The notes under the pieces were generated by a model. The model was not told the DNA's origin and did no database searches. It saw only the letters and a list, made by a program, of their open reading frames with translations. Positions 11,786-23,100 of a stretch of DNA of 56,750 bases are shown here, one piece after another. Location of the stretch: positions 3,988-60,737 of the forward strand of contig JADHYX010000099.1 in the NCBI GenBank assembly GCA_027604685.1, read 5' to 3'. The DNA is from Lobulomyces angularis. Its lineage: Eukaryota > Chytridiomycota > Chytridiomycetes > Lobulomycetales > Lobulomycetaceae. Each line of letters starts with the position of its first letter. Within the stretch, counting starts at the first letter, position 1. The translations under genes were made by a program, and so were the position numbers.

Positions 11786-13446
11786 TATAAAAAAAAATTC
11801 ATTAATGCTTAAAAGTTTCATTTAAATTAAAATTTTTTTGTTGTAATTTAATATTTTCAATATGCTATAAATTATTCAAATATGTACCTTAATATTAGAT
11901 GTTACACTTTACCAAAAGCAATGTTATCTAGTTAATATTTATTTCAATGGTTAGTTCAAATAAATGGTTTTTTAGATTACTTACATTCTAGCGATCTCTG
12001 TTAATTTTTGAAAATAAATCATCCATCAATTATTAATATACATTCTGTAATTTCCATGTAATTAACGCTGCAGCCATGTAAAATACAATCTGATGGTAAC
12101 ATTAATTTTGATTTTTTTTTTTTGGAAACCCTCAGTTTGTATAAAGGCAGATTCAAATTCAAATTAGCTCTTCTTTTTTAAGCATGGAAGTGTTCCTCAA
12201 AATAGACACTATTCTTTTTTCCCAGCAAATTCTAAAATTTAATGCTTGGTTATTCCTTAAAACTTGTTAAAGCAGGAAACAAATTTGTCACAGACAAAAA
12301 CAGATTTTTGCACAAGTAACATTCCCTAGTTCCAAAATAACAAAATTTTGTAAGAATTAATAAAATGATAATATTAATGAATCACTTGTATAATTGTGTT
12401 TTTCAACATCTTTAGAATAAAATAATTGAAAATATGGTATTTTTTCAACACTTTTTTCAATTTACAATTGTCTCTTTTGAATCGATCAAAACAGTTATTA
12501 AGAATTAGATAAATTTTAAACCAGATTCTCAATCCTTCCAACGAAAAATAGTTAATAAATCTGTTAATTTTGAAAAGGGATTGCCATTAAAAGAAAAACT
12601 AAATTTCAATAAAAACGTCTTTGTTGGCAGACTCCAAACTCTCTATCAAAAGAACCTGTATTAAAAATATTATCAAATATTGTGTAATTGTCACCTCACT
12701 GCCGAAAACTGAAACGATAGAAACTTCTAAACATTCATTTTACTCTTGAAGACTCTGCGTTTTTTGCGTTTAGAATTTTTACTATTTTTGGCAATTCATA
12801 AACTAGTAATAAAAAAGTTTGCTTAACCTTCGTACTGTCTTGATTTCAATTAAAATTTATAGTTATTAAGTAAAAGTTGAATACGATTTCGTAAAAATTG
12901 GAAAAAGTGAAAGACTTGTTGACTTTTTCTTGTCACACATAGAATTCTGAAAAAATACATAATTTACAATGAAAAAGAAAAAGAACTACATCAGCAACTA
13001 AAAAATATACTTTTGTAAAAAAGTTATCATTCTAAAAGCTCTATTATTTATACAGCAGCAATTATCCATACAAATATTAAGTAAGCTTTGTCCCTATTCT
13101 TAATATTTTAGTGAATTCAAAAAATAAAAATTAAAAAATCACATTAACTCAAGTATTTAATAAAATTGCAATTAGTAATACTCAGAATTTTAATCAAGTA
13201 AAATTTATTCAATTTTTTCTCTCGTTTTAGGGCAAATATTCGCAAATAAAAGTGCTCTACTGGTAATTAAGATACTAGCTAACCCTTACAAAGGTCTACC
13301 TACTCCTTTTAGACCTTTAAAACCATTGAAACAACTCAATTTAAAAAAAAATATTATCTTTTTAATACATTTCGATTACAAGGATAGTAGTATATAACAA
13401 TTTTGACTGACTTTTGTTTAGATTAGACTCTGCAGCTTGAAATGAA
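11786..13446. other. Long intergenic region, partly coding-like
   Basis: No gene could be defined here. A frame from about 12416 to 12661 is open for about 80 codons apart from one TAG. It reads KPDSQSFQRKIVNKSVNFEK and later NVFVGRLQTLYQKN before a TAA. An ATG at 12183 begins MEVFLKIDTILFSQQ but soon meets a stop. These could be remnants of a gene or chance frames. Confidence 0.35.
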
Positions 13447-14628
13447 ATGAATTTGTCCAAAAATATTAAGTTTTTGGATAACGAAAAAAATACTTTTCTC
13501 AACGATCGTACTGTTATCGAATGTTATAAAATGGTCGGTCTGATTTTGGCATTACTAATTTGATTTTTAGCAGGGAAAAGTTATGGTATTATCCTTAAAT
13601 AAAATGTAATTACTGTAAAACTTTTGCAACAGGTAACTGCATAAGATTAGTTCAATGTAAATTCTTCGAAAAACTTAACAATAACACAATAACCTTCTCA
13701 CTTTTTAGCTTTTGGATTGAATCACCGAATCATTACATTTACGAAAATATTTTTCTTTAGTTAATTGTACTGCTAAATATAAGGGATTATAGCAGCTTTA
13801 CTCAAATCCTTACATGTTTGGCATTACACAGTTTACTACCATTTAGTTATGATTTTGAAGTAGTTCTCACAAAGGTAATTTTGTTGAAAGACTAAAATTT
13901 TCTTGTCCAATTTTCAATTTTCTAGTCTTTTTACAATTTGCTTTGCATCACCATTGAACTAACGGTATTTAGCTAATTAATATTTTGGCAAAAATTTTTG
14001 AATTCCATGTGTATACATACATTTTTTAGGTTGCAAATTTAAATTTAAATAGATTGAGTGCTCAACCCGCAGTTTCTGAAAACGTCAGTAAAAGGTTAGT
14101 TTAAAGACATAACTTTAATATTTACAAAATTATTTTCACTCATTTTTTTGATGTTTTTAATTAACCAGTAAAACCAGGTAAATAGATTTCGAATATTAGT
14201 GAAAAACTAGTGCTGTGTCAAGAAATATTTTTCAGGTACAATTCTGAATAAAAAATTTACATCAAAATTAACTCTTTTAATTTATTTTCATAATCAAAAT
14301 TTAATACTTGTGAAATAGAATGATTAGTGTCGAAGCATGGATGTTGCTATAGTTAAATCAAAGTATTGTTAAGGTAACTTCTGTAATATATACTTGTTAT
14401 TTATGGTTTTATCCGAAATTGTTTCTGTTATTAAAATTTTGTGCAGATACGACACGGCCATCAGAACCTTTGTAACCTTCCAGAACCAGACCAATACTTA
14501 AAAAGATCAGGGTAACTTGAATATCCTACAATTTACCGTTGGATTGTGCAATTTTTAATAGTAATAAATTCTCATGTACAATTTATTACAAAGATCTGGA
14601 AAGGAAAAATTATTACAAATTTTTATGA
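13447..14628 (+). pseudogene. Possible nine-exon gene of unknown family, one in-frame TAG
   Basis: A chain of nine short exons (13447-13533, 13571-13585, 13761-13874, 13926-13964, 14030-14094, 14200-14235, 14319-14373, 14447-14511, 14562-14628) joins in phase into 181 codons. All junctions are GT...AG. The first intron contains TACTAAT, a good branch site, and AATAAA follows four bases after the final TGA. Fragments include IRDYSSFTQILTCLALHS, LNRLSAQPAVSENVSK and HQNLCNLPEPDQYLKRSG. A TAG interrupts the frame at 14350-14352. It could be avoided only by ending the 14200 exon early at a weak GTGCTG donor (14210) and using the acceptor at 14352. No family is recognised. Because splice sites were chosen by hand, a chance assembly cannot be excluded; a decayed gene or a missed live gene are the other options. 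Confidence 0.35.
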
Positions 14629-14867
14629 AACAATAAAGCTGATTTGTCATAATAAATTCTGTCATTTTTGCTTTGTACTCAATTTAACTCATTTTTTTAC
14701 AAATTTGGATGCTCATTTTTTTCCAAAAATAGCAATCTTGGTGACACACACAAAAGGTGAAAAAGTATAAATTTTTTTTTTTTAACTTCAGTGTTAAGCT
14801 CTTAAAAAAAATTTTTACGAAACTGCTGCTAACTTTTCCTACTTCTTCCGCGTTTCGATCTTCTAAT

Positions 14868-15972
14868 ATGCAACCCAAAAACTACCCTGAATACCAAAAA
14901 AAGTTGAACCACTTAGGTATTAGAAACACAATGTTTCGCAAATTATAAATTAAGACAAATCCATTTATATACCATTTAATAAAATTGATTTTTTTTTTTT
15001 AGAATCTTCTGCTCAACCGAATTTTGATTTCCCAGAAAAAAGTGCACATGAAATTCACGAAATCAGTAATCAGAGAGGAGATTTAACTGCCAGCATTGAC
15101 AGTACAACAGATTTATCAATAGAAACCATACCATCAAAAATTAAGGAGATTAAAAAAAACCGAAAGTAAAAAAATATTTCCTTGATTTAAATAAATATCT
15201 TAATATGATTATTTTATACACTTTTAGATATAAGATCATTTGGAGACAGCGTCCAATACATGGGAGAATGTCTGGGAATGTTGGTACAGAGAGAAGAACT
15301 GTAGATCCTGTAATTACTTTAATTTTAATTTTCTAATATTGCATTTAGATTCCAATTATTGAGCTACTGGAATTAAAAGAAAATGGAGAATTTATGCCAA
15401 TGTAATAAAAATTTTTTTATAAATTAAACTCAAATTTGATTTAGAACCGAGGAAAACATTTTTACCAGCATGCGAGCTAGTTTATATGATGCTGAGGGTA
15501 AAACCTGTCTAAATAATGCTCAGACCAACGTGTCAAAAGATTTTCCAAACATTTTAGGTAAAGTTGTTATTTAACAATTAAGTGCATTTTTTAAAATCGT
15601 AAAATTAAGGGGACACCGTGGAATGCTCAGTTATATTATATGATGAATTTGACCGACTTGGCACCTTCTTTGTTTTTAAAGACCTTTCTGTTAGATCCCC
15701 TGGAAATTATACCATAAAATTTACTTTGTATGATTTGGAAAGGTAAATGATCAGAAGAATTTAAATAGTTCACTATTTAGTTTTAAAGTGATGTAGCGCC
15801 TTATGGCCAGTTAGCCAGTAAAAAATCCTTGATTAATGTGTTGCTGGCACCGATAACTATTTATAAGCCAAAAGATTTCCCAGGAACCTTGAATTCTTCT
15901 GCACTTACCAAAGCCTTTAAAAAGCAAGGTTTGAAACTTACTATCAGAAATCGACTGCTTCGGCAGTCATAA
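14868..15972 (+). CDS. Velvet-domain regulator, subtype A, copy 2
   Basis: ATG at 14868 begins a polar leader of about 70 residues ending in the basic KIKEIKKNRK. The velvet domain follows: YKIIWRQRPIHGRMSGNVGT, ERRTVDPIPIIELLEL, ASLYDAEGKTCLNNAQTNVS, GTFFVFKDLSVRSPGNYTIK, and a C-terminal LTKAFKKQGLKLTIRNR. It shares the subtype A block SKDFPN-x-LG and the intron pattern lacking the pre-DFPG intron with the gene at 8843, from which it differs mainly in the leader. The second residue block reads IPII rather than PPIL. As a velvet protein it is expected to be a nuclear DNA-binding dimer partner; targets are unknown. Confidence 0.9.
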
Positions 15973-16406
15973 TCATTCTCTCTCAAGAGATAAGGATTTT
16001 CCTTTATGTATATTCAAACTTGTAGCTTAATTTTTCTTAAAACATAATTAATAAGACAACATTAACCCAAAAAATGGATTTATTTATCATTGCAGCTAAA
16101 AATGATTTTTGGTTCCAGCAGAAAATTTATTATGCACGAGTGCATATCACAGAAATAATACTTCCCATAACTAAAACTTCGCAGTTGGTGATGTAGAGTG
16201 CTGAACTTAATTTTTTGTTCCAATTAAAAATTCCGTATTTTTATCAATTTAGGTCACTGTGTTACCTATTACTTACTGTTACTCAAAAATTCATTTGCAT
16301 TTGTTCAATACAAAAGTGCTATTAAGTATTGTATTCTCAACATTAAGACCACTAATCCATGCTTTTTGTGATGTTAGGAGTCGAAAGTACACTATTGAGT
16401 ACTAAA
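15973..16406. other. Short intergenic spacer, velvet A2 to B2
   Basis: AT-rich and without a gene. A TTCCAGCAGAAAATTTAT segment near 16113 resembles TTCCAGCAAAGAATTTAT near 18593 downstream of the next velvet gene. No other structure seen. Confidence 0.4.
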
Positions 16407-17617
16407 ATGGAGAGGTCGAGGTGTAGCAATGATAAAAATACTGGTTTTAAAGGTTATATACACAAAAAAAAACTAAAAAAATAAAAATATCTACTAATAA
16501 ATTAATTATAAACCTCTAAAAAAATTAAATGATTTTTATTATTAATTTTTTTTAAAACTATCTAAAAGATCAATTTTTTTCAAATAACGATCGCCACTGT
16601 GTTTCCACTGCTCAGCAGCATCCCCAATATCAGTCTAATGCCAACAATGCATCTGAAATTAATGAACAAAACTCTGTTTTAGTTCAGAGTAGCAGAAGAA
16701 AAATGAATGAAGGATTAATCCCTGAAAGAAAAAAAAAGTATTGACTTTTTTTTTTGTTCATCACTTTGCAGGTGACTAACAAAATAATTACTCAGATATG
16801 CTGTGATATGGAGACAAAAGCCAGTCCATGCCAGAATGAGTGGAAATGGAGCAAAGGAAAGAAGAACAATAGACCCCGTACAAAATTGAAAATAGAAATA
16901 TAATATATTTTAAACATTTCTGCAAATCATTTTAGCCACCTATACTTGAATTACTAGAAGTAATCAATGGAAAATTGGTGCCAATGTCAGTATTCGTAAA
17001 ATTCTATTACGGAAGTTAAACCTATTTTCTAGCGTTCAAGACAATTGTTTTACGCACATGAGAGCAGCTTTGTATACTGCTGATGGAAAAAAGTCATTGG
17101 AGAGTCTACCTCGCGAAAGATCAAAGAATCAGGCGATATTGGTTGGTTAGTTTTTATGTATGGTTCCACTCAAAAAATTTTTAAAATACGAATGTCATTT
17201 AGGTGATTTAATTGAATATTCTAGAGTATTATTTGACGATCTGCGAAGAACCGGAACCTTCTTCGTATTTAAAGATCTTTCTATAAAGCGTTCAGGCACA
17301 TATACCATAAAATTTACACTCTATGATCTTGAGAGGTAAAAATTGTACTTTTTTTTCGAGCTAAGCAGAAACGTAGTGATACACATCGTGGGCAATTAGC
17401 TTCAAAGAAACCCTTTCAGTTTCAAATATTCTCCCCTCCTGTAAAAGTTCTATCCCCGAAGGTTTACTTTTTTTATTTATTTTTATATCACAGTTATTAA
17501 CAATAAATATAAATTTTCCTAAAGGATTTTCCTGGAATGCTGGAATCTTCCAATATTAGTAGAGTATTTAATAATCAAGGGTTGAAATTAACAATTAAAA
17601 ACAAAGAAAATAATTAA
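16407..17617 (+). CDS. Velvet-domain regulator, subtype B, copy 2
   Basis: Exon 1 (ATG at 16407, MERSRCSNDKNTGFK) joins in phase to an exon starting after the AG at about 16569. The polar Gln/Asn/Ser-rich leader ends RKKK. The velvet domain reads YAVIWRQKPVHARMSGNGAK, PPILELLEV, NCFTHMRAALYTADG, LVGDLIEYSRVLFDDL, GTFFVFKDLSIKRSGTYTIK and DFPGMLESSNISRVFNNQG. It is clearly the sister of the gene at 10656. The exon after YDLE starts at the GTAG acceptor (ESDTHRGQLASKK), the only choice that keeps the frame and that aligns with GQLASKK in the neighbouring A2 gene. Function as for the other velvet copies. Confidence 0.88.
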
Positions 17618-20166
17618 TTTTTAGAAATTTATGTAAATTATCTTTTTAAATGATTTTCTCCCGTAAAAGCTTTATTTTTCATTGTATTTTCTGAACTTTA
17701 ATAAAAAGATAATAAGTATGTTGTGATATAAACACCATAATTTTTAATGGATTTTAAATTTTAATAGTTTTGTTATCTTAAAAAAAAGTACCAGTCACTT
17801 TTAAATTGTACCTTCTGTCTGACATTTCTAACTTTGTAATTAAAATTTTGCTTAAAAAAAAAAAATAATTTTACTCATTAAATATGTTAAAATTAAATAT
17901 TTCCATAAAATTTTAAAAACTTTATTATTTTTTTTTTTTGTAATTTCTTAATTGATTTTGAAAACACTAAATATTGAAATAACTATGAGCTTTCACTAAA
18001 ATTTTATCAATACATAGAATTTAAAGTAAAAAATACCTTTCATTAAATATTTTGTATTAAAACTGCCCACTTTTTGGCTGTCCTTCAATTATCTTTTTAA
18101 TTTTTCGAGTAAGCATCAAGGTAACGAGAGAAATTAATTGGTAACAGCCAGATATTGAATTAAGAGTTAAAGTATCCTATTTATAATTAATTAGATTGTT
18201 ACTTTCTTTTCTTGGTATCACTGTATAGAAATCCCACTTAAAAATTAGTTTTTTTGATGTTTTCAGTAAAACCAGTGTCTTTTGTTCTTTCAAAGTAAAT
18301 CAAAAGCTAGCTTCTCAAGCGTGTAAATTCCAATACATTCAACAATCTAATTAGAATTAGCCTAAAGTTTTTTTAAGTATACAAAAAACACTTTTGACAC
18401 CAAAATAGCTTAGTTGTTACAACTGTATGTTCCAACAAATATTATTGTGCAAGGAAAACAACTGGTGAGAAAAAACATTGCATACACTTCTTCTTATATT
18501 ATCTCATGAAATTTCATGCATGCATGAGTATTATCTAATTTCTTGGACGTAACAGGAATATTTTTTGATTTTTACTTGCACATGTTTTGTGTTCCAGCAA
18601 AGAATTTATGACTATAAAAAATTAGTGAAAAAAAACATTGTGTACCTGATGGTAATTCTTGACTTTAACACTATAGTGAAAATCAAACTTAATAAAATAA
18701 ATTAGCATTGCAAATATTAAATTGCTTATTCAAAATTCAACCCTTGGTCTTGTTATATTATTAAACAATTGTATACTCTCCAAATTCGAGGCTAGACCAA
18801 AATTAAAGTTTATTTTATGCAGTATTTAGTTCATCTTTTCAAAGATAATGTTCTCTATAAACTTGGTGTGTAAAGTTTATCTAAAATACTGAGTTTTAAA
18901 TTTACGATAATACCAATATTGAAATATTACCACCACAAAATTCAGTTTGAATTACTCAAAAAATATATCATTGTTACCTTAAATTTTTTTTTGTAGTAGT
19001 TTTAATAGAAGTGTCATCCAATAATTTCAATATTACTTTATTATCCAATAAAAAATGCTATGGGTTTTATCATTCTTCTTTAGTGCATGCAACAATTAAA
19101 TTTAAACATTTAATTTTAATTCTGAAATTTACAAATTATAAAAATTTATTTGACTAAAAATTGAAATTGTAATGTAATTGGTAATAGTGTTTTTCCCCTA
19201 TTCCGCAAAAATTTGTTCCTTTTTCACCATTACTTTTCACAAACTTTTTTTTATCATCAATTTTTTTTATTACATTTCTTCAAGATTTATAAGTTAAATT
19301 TACATTATATCAATTATTTTTATCTTATTATGAATTTGAGCAAAAATCTTATAATTATCGTTGCAAAAAAAAATTAAATAAAAAAATCTAAGAATAAAGA
19401 TTAAGATCAAAATTTAATGTTGTTACATCTTAGTTACCATTACCTAACGTTTAGTTAAAGAGTTATAACCAAGAAACTTTTTATATACATTAAGTCAATT
19501 ATTTATTTGTAGAACGAACTGGTGTTGTAAGGCGATAATCTAGCAAAAAAATTTCTACAAAAAACAAAAAATCTTTAAAGTATCTGAATGTATTACGTAT
19601 GCTTATATATTATTATTATGCAAATCAGGTATTCTAATTAATCTAGTCAAGTTTTTCTACAATGTAGCCAAGAAGGTGGGTTAAATGCAAAAGTTTTACC
19701 AAAATTTGGTCCCATTAACTTCTGTTAGTATTAAATCAAAAATTTTTTTTATGTACCAAAATTAAAAAATTTAAACTTGGACACTGTGTGACATTCAAAA
19801 TGTAAATAAAAAAACAACTTAATGATAAAGCAGGCAAGAATTTTTTTAAAAATAAATTATTGGCAATTGTAGCCCTACAATTATCTATGGGAGAAAGTTA
19901 AAATTTTATAAAAAAAAATGTACATTTAATAACGTTATTCTATAATTAAACTCGCCAAAAAGAAATCTAACAAAGGTTACTAAAAAATAAAGTATAAAAA
20001 TGACAGAGAACACTGAAAAAAAAAAAATTACTTCTTCCCTCGCTTTTTCAGAGTTTTTTTTTTTAAATTATTCTTTTCAGATTTTTTTTTTTTTTTTTGT
20101 AGTATTTTCAGATGTGGTAAGAGATCCAAAAGCAACAGAAAATGAAAAAAAAAAAATTGAGTATAA
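17618..20166. other. 2.5-kb convergent spacer without a clear gene
   Basis: It lies between the ends of velvet B2 and the long Spa2-like gene. It contains two related segments (about 18428 and 18591), a CTCATG...CATGAG palindromic patch (18503-18528), and a segment near 18250-18280 shared with 14144-14176. The short A/T-rich frame at 20000-20215 is not convincing as a gene. Confidence 0.45.
18503..18528. repeat. Palindromic CATG-rich element
   Basis: The stretch has inverted ends CTCATG and CATGAG. Inside it are the perfect 14-nt palindrome CATGAAATTTCATG and the overlapping CATGCATGCATG. It may be a dimer-type protein site or chance; no function is known. Confidence 0.4.
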
Positions 20167-23100
20167 CTATTCAATCAAATTTAATAAAGCTTTCACAAGC
20201 TTTAGAATGTCGTAACTAAGTGTCGCCAATTCCTGTTTTAACCTCTTAACATCCTCTTGAGGAACCTGATCAATTGTTCCTAATTTTATTAATGTAAGGC
20301 TAGTTTCACTTAAATCCACTAGGATTTGTTCCCCTTTAACTTTCAATTCGCTTGTCACATTATTAAGTAGGGTTTGCCTTGTGACTTGGGATATGTCTTC
20401 AACAATAGAAGTAATTCCAATAACTGAATCCTTTAACTCTGAAGGATCTTCAAATGATTGATTTCTCCTAACAACAGTCAGCAATGTCTGAACTGCTTGT
20501 ACCACAAGATCAATATGTGTGGAAAGATGAGCCTGTTTTTTGAAGTAATATTGTCAGAAATGGTAAAGAACAAATTTTTTTTAAATTAAATCATACCGCT
20601 AATTGTTCGATCGTAAGGCTTTGGCCAGCAGAAGCTTCTAGTCCTTCAAGGTTAGAATTTGCTGCTTCTCCCTCAAAGGTAGCATCGCCTTCTTCATAGT
20701 CACCCTGGTAATTTAAGTAATCAACCAAATCAAAAACCGAAGTTGTTAACGCTGATGCGTGCGCTTCTAATACATTCATCGGCGTAGACAATACAGTGTG
20801 CGTTTTTACAGCTGAGACTAAAGTTGACAGAGCATGACTAAATCTTTCTTTCAAATCGGTTAAATCCAACTCTTCCACATCCTTAGAATTTTCATAATTT
20901 TCACAATCTAAAAGCATGTCTTTGCAAGAATTCATCAATCTTTTAGCAGCGTTTAGTACTTCTTTATTCTCTGATCCACTAAAGGTAGATTTTTATTATA
21001 TATTGAAATTAAACTATTTTTATTATAATAATACCGTGCAGTTTTTAACAAGTGTAATAATGATGATTGGTAATTATCTACTCGCTCTTGAGTAATGACA
21101 AGTTCAAATGTTTGTTTTGGTAAGTCTTTTTCTTCATGCTGTAGCTCATTGTTTTGGTCTAAATTACCATCTTTTACCAGATTTTGATTGTTAACTTGCA
21201 TGGAAACTATCCTTTTTACTGGTTCATAGTAAAAATTAGATTTACCACCATTTAATACATTTGCTAATTGAAAAACAGCCTTGGTTAAATTTTCCGTTGC
21301 CTCTTCGATCTCTTTAGTTTTTACTTCCTCTTGACTAGTGGCATGTACTTTTAGAATTGCAACTAAGTTTGCTAAGCTGTTACTGAAATTTGTTTTGCTA
21401 ATTGATAATTCTTCGTCATCAGAAGTCAAGTTTTCTGCTTCTTGTGTTATTGTGCGACAAATAATTATTACATCTTTCATGGCTACTAATACATTTTTGC
21501 GGTTCTCCAAACTATAATTAATAGAGATATATAATGAGGAGAAACAAACTTTAGTTTTTAACTTACGTTGTACAGTGAATCAGTTTTCTTAACGCAGCTT
21601 GATAACTGCCCAGTGTGCTTTGGTTAATTACTGTGCTACTGACTGCAATCAAATTTTCAGGCAAGTTTGCAACACTGTTAACAACTCTTGCAAAGTCCTT
21701 CACACTTAAAGTCAAACTGTCGCACGCATCTTTCAATAATGCAACCGGGGAATTCGTAGAGGTAGCATGATTTTTAGCAGAAACCGCTAAAACTGATAAA
21801 GCTTCACTAAATTTATCTTTACACAATTTAATTTCTTCATTTTCTGTGGGTAAAGTTTGCTCAAAATGATGACTCTCCTCGGTAATTGATCTACATGCTA
21901 GCATTATTTCTTTCATGACAACTAGTACATTTTTAGAATTTTCACTACTAAAAGATTATTTTTAAATTTGACCATAAAAAAAAAAGTTTTTTTTACTCTG
22001 CCAGAGATAATAACTTAGTTATTCCTTTTTGGTAAAGATCAACACTCTCATCGCTAATAATAACAACATTAGAATCCATTTTCTCTGAAGAGGAATTTGG
22101 ATGATATTCAGTACCCTTAAGATATATAAAAAAAAATTATTTAGTTTCGGTTATTTCTTACATTGGCAAAAGCTGCTAATTTCAAAATGGTGTCGTTTAA
22201 GCCTAAAGTAATCTCTTCTATAACGGGTAATTGACTTTCATTAGTTGTGGCATGTTTTTTACAAGCTTCTACTAAGTTAGCTAGTTTAAGACTAAATATT
22301 CCTTTCAAGGAATTCACATCCTCAGAATCCACGAAGTTTCCTCCTTCTAAATCCTGAGTAATTTGTCTGCATGTAATCATAACCTGTTTCACTGCTACTA
22401 CAACGCTTTTATTATTGTCACTCCTATATTAAACTTTAGTATTTTCCTCCTTTAACAAATTTTAACTACCTGGCCAAATTGAGCAGGCTGGCAATAACTT
22501 TATTGTATTCAGATATTTTTTGATCAGAAATGATAACTTGAGGTTCTCTCACAATAATGTTTACTTTCCCTTCAGTGGTTTTATCATCTGTTCCCTGTAA
22601 CATAGACATAATATAATGCGCAATTCAAAAATACTTAATTTACCATTACCTCAGTGTTATCTTCTGAATTTTTTCCATCATGATCATTACTCGATAAATT
22701 TAATTCTTGTTTCCCATGAGCGGCGCTGAGATTTGAAACAGAGCTGTTCAATTTCGTAGCGTTAACTTCAACTGAAATTTTATCAGGACTCTCACTAGTA
22801 GCATAACTCTTCGCTTGATTAACCAATTCACCCAGACTAAATGACAAACTTTCTTTTGCTGAGTTAACTTCAGTACTATTAACATTATATTGCTTTTCAA
22901 AATTTTCAGAAGCTAGTAGTAGTTCTCTGCAAGCAATCATCACTGGTTTCATTGGTAATAAAATCGCTTTATTTGAGCCAGTATTCAAGACATTCAAAAA
23001 ATTATTCATTGAAGTGAAGTATTCGTCAATTTTGTCTTTGGCAGTTTCTTGAAAAGAAGGAAGTGCTAAAGAAGCTTTTCGATTTTTTTCAGATACTGCT

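Noticed and set aside
12416..14373. TAG read as a sense codon (alternative genetic code)
   Set aside because: Several other genes in the window (J-protein, velvet B1, long Spa2-like) end with TAG at the expected place, and no confident gene has an internal TAG. A broken or chance frame is more likely.
14546..14770. 74-codon plus frame before velvet A2
   Set aside because: It starts with a non-ATG codon and overlaps the last exon of the possible hidden gene in another frame; no family match.
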